A stretch of 11,060 bases of DNA, taken from positions 1 through 11,060 of the forward strand of contig DOMJ01000048.1 of the NCBI GenBank assembly GCA_003509895.1, given 5' to 3'. This stretch comes from Candidatus Uhrbacteria bacterium (GTDB lineage Bacteria > Patescibacteriota > Patescibacteriia > UBA9934 > UBA11717). Both the position numbers and the translations under genes were made by a program. Shown piece by piece: positions 6,745 to 11,060 of this stretch; within the stretch, counting starts at the first letter, position 1, and each line of letters opens with the position of its first letter. Below the pieces are notes generated by a model. It was not told the DNA's origin and searched no databases. It saw only the letters and a program-made list of their open reading frames with translations.

Positions 6745-8097
6745 ATGGCGATTTTATCTACGATCAAGATCAAAAACGGAGAACTTCCGGACGAACCGGG
6801 TGTGTATTTGTATTATAACGTGGCAGAGAAACTCTTGTATGTGGGAAAAGCAACGAGCCTAAAAAAACGTGTAACATCCTATTTCAGCTCCAAGTATCAA
6901 CACGCTGATGACGTATATGCGCGACGTATCAGTAAAATGGTGAGCGAGATTGCAACGATCGACTATGTAGAAACACCTACGGTGATTGAGGCGTTGGTCT
7001 TGGAGGCAAACTATATCCGTGCCAAACAACCGTATTACAACGTGCTTTTACAAGACGATCGTAGCTTTTTGTTCCTGGTGTTTACCAATGAAGACTATCC
7101 AAAACCGGTGCTCAAACGCGGTCTTGAACTTGCACGCGAGGGAATCAACCCATTCATGACGGCGCAGGAGATAGATGCTGTGGCGGGAGATAAATATCTG
7201 GCGGTCTATGGGCCGTTTACTTCGCCAGGCGCATTGCGAAAAGCGTTAGAGTTGTTGCGAAAGATTTTCCCGTGGTCCGAATGTGAGCCTCCAAGTAAAA
7301 CAGGAAAAAACCGACCGTGTTTTTATGCGCATATTAAATTGTGTCCCGGTGTGTGTACGGGCATGGTGACAAGGGCAGAGTATAAAAAGACGATTCGTGG
7401 ACTGATGCGTTTTTTTGATGGGAAAAAGATGTCCGTAATCCATCAACTAGAAAAACAGATGAAGGCCGCGGCGCACACACTGGCCTTTGAACAAGCCGGT
7501 GAACTTAAGCGACGGATCTTTGAGTTACAACACATTCGCGACATTGCGGTACTCACGCGTGATTTCTCGCCGCTCCCGTACGAGAACCCTGACAAAGACT
7601 TTGTAAACGCGCTTGGTCGCGTGGAGGCGTACGATATTTCCAATACGGCGGGCACACATTCCGTAGGGAGTATGGTTGTGTTTGAGTCGGGACAGCCGGA
7701 GAAATCAAAATATCGTCAGTTTAAAATTAAAACGGTAGAAGGCCCAAATGACGTTGCCTCCTTGCAAGAGGTGATTTTGCGCAGACTCAAACGGGCAGAG
7801 ACATCGCCAAAGGCTTGGCCGTTGCCGGATGTGATGGTAATTGATGGGGGAAAGCCGCAAGTAAATGCCGTGCAAGCGATTTTGGATCAAGAGCAAGTGC
7901 GCGTGCCGATTGTAGGCCTCTCCAAGGGAGCGGACAGAAAAAAAGATGAACTCATTTACAATCAGAGCGACACATTTCTCGCACGTGTGGTGCAAGCGCA
8001 GAAGCCGCTGTTTCAAAAAGCCAGAGACGAGGCGCATAGATTCGCACAACGGTATCACAAACAGTTACGCGGTAAGGTGATGAAGGGAGGGGCTTGA
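6745..8097 (+). CDS. uvrC: Excinuclease ABC subunit C (UvrC), lacking the C-terminal helix-hairpin-helix domain
   Basis: UvrC makes the dual incision after UvrB binds damage. At 450 residues it is about 150 shorter than E. coli UvrC (610). Present: N-terminal GIY-YIG nuclease for the 3' cut (PGVY 18-21, LYVGKA 31-36, R42, EALVLE 82-87); four cysteines C180, C192, C200 and C204 with spacing 12/8/4, the same as the [4Fe-4S] ligands of E. coli UvrC; a UVR motif for UvrB binding (about 236-264); and the RNase H-like nuclease for the 5' cut with D297 (AYDIS), D367 (IDGGK) and H431 (RDEAHRFA). The protein ends 19 residues after H431, so the tandem helix-hairpin-helix DNA-binding domain is missing. 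A terminator starts five bases after the stop, so this is the true gene end and not an obvious frameshift. No SD precedes the ATG at 6745. Confidence 0.96.
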   Translation: MAILSTIKIKNGELPDEPGVYLYYNVAEKLLYVGKATSLKKRVTSYFSSKYQHADDVYARRISKMVSEIATIDYVETPTVIEALVLEANYIRAKQPYYNVLLQDDRSFLFLVFTNEDYPKPVLKRGLELAREGINPFMTAQEIDAVAGDKYLAVYGPFTSPGALRKALELLRKIFPWSECEPPSKTGKNRPCFYAHIKLCPGVCTGMVTRAEYKKTIRGLMRFFDGKKMSVIHQLEKQMKAAAHTLAFEQAGELKRRIFELQHIRDIAVLTRDFSPLPYENPDKDFVNALGRVEAYDISNTAGTHSVGSMVVFESGQPEKSKYRQFKIKTVEGPNDVASLQEVILRRLKRAETSPKAWPLPDVMVIDGGKPQVNAVQAILDQEQVRVPIVGLSKGADRKKDELIYNQSDTFLARVVQAQKPLFQKARDEAHRFAQRYHKQLRGKVMKGGA

Positions 8098-8101
8098 GTC
8101 T

Positions 8102-8134
8102 AAACCACCGAGGTATGGTTATCGGTGGTTTTTT
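8102..8134 (+). terminator. Intrinsic terminator after uvrC
   Basis: AAACCACCGA (8102-8111) and TCGGTGGTTT (8122-8131) form a perfect 10-bp stem with a 10-base loop, ending in six T (8129-8134). It isolates uvrC from the mraZ operon and defines the uvrC 3' end. Confidence 0.85.
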
Positions 8135-8402
8135 GTTGGAACAAGAGGTTACCGGCAGCTTATCCACAGTGTGTGTGTATAAGCACTGCTTTGTTCGCTT
8201 TTTGTTTCAATAGACGAAGGGTGGCGTGGTGGGTAGTATTGGTTCTGAAGGGTGCAAAGTGGTGAGTGGTGGGGAGGAGACGATAGGCAATTCTCTTCCT
8301 CACGCCGCCTTAGATGTGCTCGGTTTTTTGCAAACCGGACATTGTGAGAGAAGAGCGATGGCAACTGGTGCCATCTTTAACCTGTGGTAGCCCTAAACGT
8401 CC
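8135..8402 (+). promoter_or_regulatory. mraZ upstream region: DnaA-box sequence, GTGG repeats, hairpins, candidate promoter
   Basis: No gene is evident in these 268 bases. They hold, in order: a perfect DnaA box TTATCCACA (8160-8168); a T-rich stretch; a G-rich block 8219-8276 with GTGG at 8221, 8226, 8259 and 8266, including a tandem AGTGGTG pair at 8258-8271; a hairpin CGGTTT/AAACCG (8321-8326 and 8332-8337); a second hairpin GATGGCA/TGCCATC (8357-8363 and 8369-8375) followed by three T; and CCTGTGGTAG (8381-8390), the 10-mer also found ahead of the kinase. MraZ is known to bind repeated G-rich TGGG/GTGG-type boxes upstream of its own operon, so the G-rich block is the likely autoregulatory site. 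The spacing here is irregular, so single boxes are not assigned. Confidence 0.45.
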
Positions 8403-8834
8403 ATGTTTCTTGGTGAATATAATCATGCGTTGGATGAAAAAGGTCGGTTGGCCATCCCGGTAAAGTTTCGTGCTGCGCTGCGTAAAGGAGCAGTCGTTAC
8501 ACGCGGTTTGGACAACTCCCTTGTTATCTACGCCATGGAAGAGTGGAAGGTTCTTGCAACCAAGCTTGCAAATCTTCCTATTTCACAGCAAAACTCTCGT
8601 GCGTTCGCCCGGCTCATGCTTGCGGGTGCAATGGACGTGAGTGTAGATAAACAAGGACGGTTTGGTATCCCGGAGTATCTTCGCCAATACGCAGGTATGA
8701 AGAAGAATGTGGTCGTGGCCGGTTTGTATAATCGCCTCGAGCTTTGGGATGCGTCCACGTGGGAAGCGTATAAGAAAAAAACAGAGTCTGCATCATCGGC
8801 AATCGCCGAGCAGCTCGGTGAACTTGGTATCTAG
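8403..8834 (+). CDS. mraZ: Transcriptional regulator MraZ
   Basis: MraZ is the AbrB-like, ring-forming DNA-binding protein at the head of the division/cell-wall cluster, where it regulates its own operon. The 143-residue product has the two expected tandem SpoVT/AbrB-type halves, each with the family DxxGR motif: DEKGR at 11-15 (followed by LAIP) and DKQGR at 82-86 (followed by FGIP). The length is typical for the family (about 140-150). The start MFLGEYNHALD matches the family N-terminus. No SD is seen; the bases before the ATG are pyrimidine-rich. It is the first gene of an operon with rsmH six bases downstream. Regulation is probably by its own binding to the GTGG-rich block about 130-180 bases upstream, which is inferred from family knowledge. 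Confidence 0.95.
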   Translation: MFLGEYNHALDEKGRLAIPVKFRAALRKGAVVTRGLDNSLVIYAMEEWKVLATKLANLPISQQNSRAFARLMLAGAMDVSVDKQGRFGIPEYLRQYAGMKKNVVVAGLYNRLELWDASTWEAYKKKTESASSAIAEQLGELGI

Positions 8835-8840
8835 TGGTGT

Positions 8841-9836
8841 ATGGAATCGTTCCACATTCCGGTTCTCAAGGAGGAGATACGCCATTGGCTACAACCGCAC
8901 GCAGGAGGAGTGTACGTGGATGGGACATTGGGACACGGTGGCCACACCATGATGCTTTTGGAGGCAAGTGCTCCAACAGGCAGGGTGATTGGCATTGATC
9001 GCGATGCACGCAATATTGCAACCGCGCGCGAACGGATTGGAGAGACGGATCGCCTGAGTTTTGTACAGGATGATTACAGACACCTCAAACGGATTTTGGA
9101 CGCACAGGGGATTGAACGCGTAGACGGAATCTTATTGGACGTTGGATTTAGCTCGGCACACGTAGATGACGCCGCACGCGGATTCAGCTTTCAGCAGGAA
9201 GGACCCCTCGATATGCGCTATGACACGGATCAAGGGCAGACAGCCGCAGAGGTTGTAAACACTTGGTCGGAGGAGCAGCTGACGCACGTATTCCTGATCT
9301 ACGGAGAAGAAGATCGCGCGCGTGAAGTGGCAAAAGCCATTCTTGCGAGGCGACGAGAGCGACCCTTTTCTACCACGGTTGATCTTGCCGAGACGATTGC
9401 CGTTGCTCTTGGGAGACATGGGAAAATTCATCCCGCAACCCGTGTGTTTCAGGCATTGCGTATTGTGGTCAATGATGAATTGGGTGCTATAGAGACCGTA
9501 CTTCCACAGGCGGTAGACGCCTTAAACGTGGGAGGTCGCCTCTGTGTGGTCTCATTTCATTCGCTGGAGGATCGCCTTGTAAAGCGGTTCCTAAAAGCGC
9601 GACCAGACGTGCAGATTCTGACCAAAAGACCGCTCACACCAAGCCCGCTAGAAATTGCAGGGAACCCGCGTTCACGAAGTGCAAAACTGCGTGTCGCACA
9701 AAAACTCGGACCGGACGAGATTGGAAAAAGCAAAAACAAATACAACACACATGACCGTTCTCTCAACAACAAAGCGCTCAATGCGCTTCCTACCGACCAT
9801 TCCAACGTCCCTCACTCTGTGGAACCTCACGCTTAG
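8841..9836 (+). CDS. rsmH: 16S rRNA (cytosine(1402)-N(4))-methyltransferase RsmH, with a C-terminal extension
   Basis: RsmH (MraW) transfers a methyl group from S-adenosylmethionine to N4 of C1402 in the ribosomal P site. Motifs: SAM-binding DGTLGHGGH at 27-35 and GIDRD at 51-55; catalytic-region LDVGFSSAHVDD at 99-110 (a variant of LDLGVSSxQLD) then RGFSF 113-117; GPLDMR 121-126; HPATRVFQALRIVVNDEL 197-214; VVSFHSLEDRLVKRF 236-250; and NPRSRSAKLRVA near the usual family end (275-286). At 331 residues it is longer than E. coli RsmH (313), because about 43 residues follow the normal terminus. The last 28 of these are encoded in the stretch shared with ftsL in another frame. It starts six bases after the mraZ stop with no clear SD, so coupling to mraZ translation is likely. 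Confidence 0.95.
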   Translation: MESFHIPVLKEEIRHWLQPHAGGVYVDGTLGHGGHTMMLLEASAPTGRVIGIDRDARNIATARERIGETDRLSFVQDDYRHLKRILDAQGIERVDGILLDVGFSSAHVDDAARGFSFQQEGPLDMRYDTDQGQTAAEVVNTWSEEQLTHVFLIYGEEDRAREVAKAILARRRERPFSTTVDLAETIAVALGRHGKIHPATRVFQALRIVVNDELGAIETVLPQAVDALNVGGRLCVVSFHSLEDRLVKRFLKARPDVQILTKRPLTPSPLEIAGNPRSRSAKLRVAQKLGPDEIGKSKNKYNTHDRSLNNKALNALPTDHSNVPHSVEPHA

Positions 9837-10083
9837 TATTGTGGTGATTGTTTTAGGAGGTGCGTATGTGATGCAAGTGTCTCAATCCACGCAGCACGGA
9901 TATACGATGCGTGATTTAGAGGATTCCGTACAAGAGTTGCAGGTGACCAATGAGCGGCTTACGACAGCCGTGGCAAGTGCAACGAGTCTTGGAACCGTTG
10001 CGGAGCGCATGCAGATTCTGGGTTTTGTTGATTCGCGAGAAGTGGTGTATCTGACGGGCGTTAATTCCGTTGCCGTGCGATAA
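9751..10083 (+). CDS. ftsL: FtsL/DivIC-like cell-division protein
   Basis: Position right after rsmH and the architecture identify a FtsL-type divisome protein, a bitopic membrane protein that scaffolds the FtsQ/FtsB complex. From ATG 9751 the product is 110 residues: a short basic cytoplasmic N-terminus (KR at 8-9), one transmembrane helix about 22-41, then an outside helical region about 51-77 with coiled-coil spacing (MRDLEDSV, LQVTNERL), and a C-terminal stretch with ERMQILGFVD (85-94) typical of the FtsL/DivIC end. FtsL sequences diverge strongly, so the symbol rests on context. The open frame extends upstream to 9655, but there it lies deep inside rsmH and lacks an ATG with SD; ATG 9781 is another possible start. 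The 86-base overlap with rsmH is unusual. Confidence 0.75.
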   Translation: MTVLSTTKRSMRFLPTIPTSLTLWNLTLSIVVIVLGGAYVMQVSQSTQHGYTMRDLEDSVQELQVTNERLTTAVASATSLGTVAERMQILGFVDSREVVYLTGVNSVAVR

Positions 10084-10120
10084 GCGGTGTTTCAATTTTT
10101 GTTCATTTTGTGGATAGAGA

Positions 10121-10152
10121 TTGAAATATCATGTTATGCATTGGTATTTCAA
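10121..10152 (+). repeat. A/T-rich inverted repeat in the ftsL 3' region
   Basis: TTGAAATA (10121-10128) and TATTTCAA (10145-10152) are perfect inverted arms. Including T10129-G10144 (wobble), C10130-G10143 and A10131-T10142 the stem reaches 11 bp with a 10-base loop. It is not followed by a T run, so it is not a standard terminator; it may protect the mRNA 3' end or bind a protein. Confidence 0.5.
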
Positions 10153-10167
10153 GAGTGATACGCGCAC

Positions 10168-10193
10168 AAAACCTCCGGGGGACCGGAGGTTTT
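10168..10193 (+). terminator. Strong intrinsic terminator closing mraZ-rsmH-ftsL
   Basis: AAAACCTCCGG (10168-10178) pairs perfectly with CCGGAGGTTTT (10183-10193) over 11 bp around a GGGA loop, with T-rich sequence after. The A-run on the other side could let it work in reverse too. It ends the operon 85 bases after ftsL. Confidence 0.9.
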
Positions 10194-10225
10194 GGTTTGC
10201 TTTGTCACCCAGTTTTGGATACGGG

Positions 10226-10243
10226 GTATGTATGCATACATAC
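10226..10243. promoter_or_regulatory. Perfect 18-bp palindrome, operator-like
   Basis: GTATGTATG is followed directly by its exact complement CATACATAC, with no spacer. It lies 28 bases before the extended -10 at 10271-10279, where a dimeric activator or repressor of the downstream gene would bind. A zero-spacer 9+9 palindrome is unlikely by chance in 11 kb (about 0.04 expected). The factor is unknown. Confidence 0.55.
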
Positions 10244-10270
10244 GTGGCTCTACTCCTTTTCACGGATCAT

Positions 10271-10279
10271 TGCTATCCT
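10271..10279 (+). promoter_or_regulatory. Extended -10 promoter of the last gene
   Basis: TGC followed by TATCCT (4 of 6) forms an extended -10. Transcription would start near 10286, about 30 bases before the leader ATG at 10316 and about 108 bases before the SD-served ATG at 10394. No convincing -35 is present. Confidence 0.4.
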
Positions 10280-10315
10280 TAGTCCTGTAATTAATGAAAT
10301 AGTTTTATAAAGAAC

Positions 10316-10360
10316 ATGTTTGGGCGATTGTTTGGATCTTCCGAAAGAGCAACGGGATAG
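10316..10360 (+). other. 14-codon leader frame ending in TAG, in phase with the next gene
   Basis: ATG at 10316 opens a frame MFGRLFGSSERATG that stops at TAG (10358-10360). The same frame then runs on without stops through 11 codons (EKKENKEVPAR) into the ATG at 10394. This may be a leader peptide, or the original start of the gene cut off by a nonsense change. No SD precedes ATG 10316. Confidence 0.35.
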
Positions 10361-10393
10361 GAGAAGAAGGAGAATAAGGAGGTTCCTGCGCGC

Positions 10394-11060
10394 ATGCAAC
10401 GATTTTTGAAACGTATGAAGCGTGTAGGTCTGTTGACGATGAGTATTTTGGGATTAGGTTCCGCCACGGCTCGTGAAGCGCATGCCGTGCAGTCTTTGGA
10501 GACGGCTCCTGTTTCGCAAAAAGCTGACAATGAATCAGATTGGTCCTTGGTTACAAATGAGGCGTTTCAATTGGATGAAACAGGGGCAATTGAGTTTCGT
10601 CCAAGCTTTGTTTTTGCTCCTCTGCAGGCAGAGCGTACGGTAGAAACGGAGTCGCTCCAATCGCTTTCTGCTAGATTAGATCTGCCGGTTGCTCTGCAGT
10701 TTGCCCAAGATCCTGCTGTTCTTGAAAAAATGACCGAGCAAAATCAAGAATATATGCGCATATATTTTGAGCAAGCTCTTGTGGATCAGTTTGCGGATAA
10801 GGTTCGGGGTCTCAATGTTTTGCCAGATGATCACGATCTCACCCACGGAAAAAGTGAAGACGTGCATGTAACCTCTGTGCGTATTATTGGTGGTGCCTCT
10901 CCTGAAGCACAAAACCCAGATAGTATAACGCCGGGAAACGTTGAGTGGGAGAATATAGAAACCGCGTGGGCTCGCGCGAGTACGCAGGCCCCGATCGTGA
11001 TTGAGCAGCTCATGGCGCAAGGAATGACTCCGGAAGCACTTTCGCGAGTGTCTATTGAAG
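10394..11060 (+). CDS. Secreted protein with OmpA-like C-terminal region (3' end outside window)
   Basis: The frame is open from ATG 10394 to the window end (222 codons, incomplete). AAGGAGG (10376-10382) lies 11 bases upstream, a full SD at a slightly long distance. The N-terminus is a signal peptide: basic MQRFLKRMKR, a hydrophobic stretch about 11-24, and cleavage candidates after ATA (24-26) or AHA (29-31). Residues 32-150 are acidic and of no recognised family. From about 158, VTSVRIIGGASPEA, then ENIETAWARA (186-195) and VIEQLMAQGMTPEALSRVSIE resemble the beta-strand, SPEG-type loop, RA-containing helix and following strand of OmpA-like peptidoglycan-binding domains; this is a weak, by-eye match. 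If right, the protein would sit outside the membrane and hold the wall. A leader frame in the same phase precedes it. Confidence 0.7.
   Translation, partial: MQRFLKRMKRVGLLTMSILGLGSATAREAHAVQSLETAPVSQKADNESDWSLVTNEAFQLDETGAIEFRPSFVFAPLQAERTVETESLQSLSARLDLPVALQFAQDPAVLEKMTEQNQEYMRIYFEQALVDQFADKVRGLNVLPDDHDLTHGKSEDVHVTSVRIIGGASPEAQNPDSITPGNVEWENIETAWARASTQAPIVIEQLMAQGMTPEALSRVSIE

Larger units (their letters stand above)
10084..10315 (+). promoter_or_regulatory. Intergenic region after ftsL: hairpin, terminator, palindrome, promoter
   Basis: No gene is seen here. Contents in order: a near-match DnaA box on the complement (TGTGGATAG, 10109-10117, one mismatch); an A/T-rich hairpin with an 11-bp stem (10121-10131 with 10142-10152, one G-U pair) that has no U-tract; the operon terminator (10168-10193); an 18-bp perfect palindrome (10226-10243); and an extended -10, TGC plus TATCCT (10271-10279), with no clear -35. 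The last two belong to the downstream gene. Confidence 0.55.

Noticed and set aside
8219..8276. G-quadruplex or CRISPR-like repeat in the G-rich block
   Set aside because: No four runs of three or more G within reach, and repeats are too short and irregular for CRISPR; MraZ sites explain it better.
8098..8402. Frameshifted remnant of the UvrC helix-hairpin-helix domain
   Set aside because: A perfect 10-bp terminator starts five bases after the stop, and I see no GIG/GVG-type hairpin motif in any frame downstream.
9655..9750. Upstream extension of ftsL inside rsmH
   Set aside because: Would overlap rsmH by about 180 bases with no SD; the added residues look like out-of-frame rsmH.
177..11060. 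Alternative genetic code (UGA as Gly)
   Set aside because: uvrB and uvrC end at TGA just where homologous or modular sequence ends, with terminators or new features directly after.

Overview
The window reads as a bacterial chromosome segment built around nucleotide excision repair and the front end of the division/cell-wall (dcw) cluster. Short intergenic gaps, stripped-down versions of universal proteins (UvrA about 100 residues short, UvrC about 150 short), genes starting with no Shine-Dalgarno (SD) sequence, and a mini mraZ-rsmH-ftsL cluster all fit a reduced-genome lineage such as Candidate Phyla Radiation / Patescibacteria. That placement is an inference from protein style; no marker here proves it. 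TGA is used as a normal stop (uvrB, uvrC and the minus-strand gene), so the UGA-glycine code of Gracilibacteria/Absconditabacteria does not apply.

Layout. 1-176: uvrB promoter region. 177-2195: uvrB (+). 2216-2857: an unrecognised 213-residue gene on the minus strand with its own promoter, strong SD and terminator, wedged between uvrB and uvrA. 2858-2953: divergent promoter region. 2954-5464: uvrA (+). 5510-5749: a 79-residue coiled-coil protein, then a terminator. 5815-6630: an aminoglycoside-phosphotransferase-like (APH) kinase, then a terminator whose loop and U-tract hold the uvrC promoter. 6745-8097: uvrC, with a terminator directly behind it. 8135-8402: mraZ leader with GTGG repeats, a DnaA-box sequence and two hairpins. 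8403-8834 mraZ, 8841-9836 rsmH and 9751-10083 ftsL form one operon (rsmH and ftsL overlap by 86 bases), closed by a strong terminator at 10168-10193. 10194-10393: regulatory region with a perfect 18-bp palindrome, an extended -10 and a 14-codon leader frame. 10394 to the window end: an incomplete secreted protein with an OmpA-like C-terminal region.

How the genes work together. UvrA finds damage and loads UvrB; UvrB verifies it and recruits UvrC, which cuts on both sides. All three are present with intact catalytic motifs, but two DNA-binding accessory modules are absent: the UvrA insertion domain and the UvrC helix-hairpin-helix domain. MraZ is the transcriptional regulator of the dcw operon, RsmH methylates 16S rRNA C1402, and FtsL is a single-pass divisome protein. 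The kinase, the coiled-coil protein and the minus-strand gene have no assigned role and only their position connects them to repair.

The most interesting points are the minimal UvrA/UvrC architecture, matching TTGACG-N17 promoters for uvrB and uvrC, the orphan gene inside uvrB-uvrA whose terminator uses the lysine codons of uvrB as its U-tract, the in-frame TAG ahead of the last gene, and the 18-bp palindrome.
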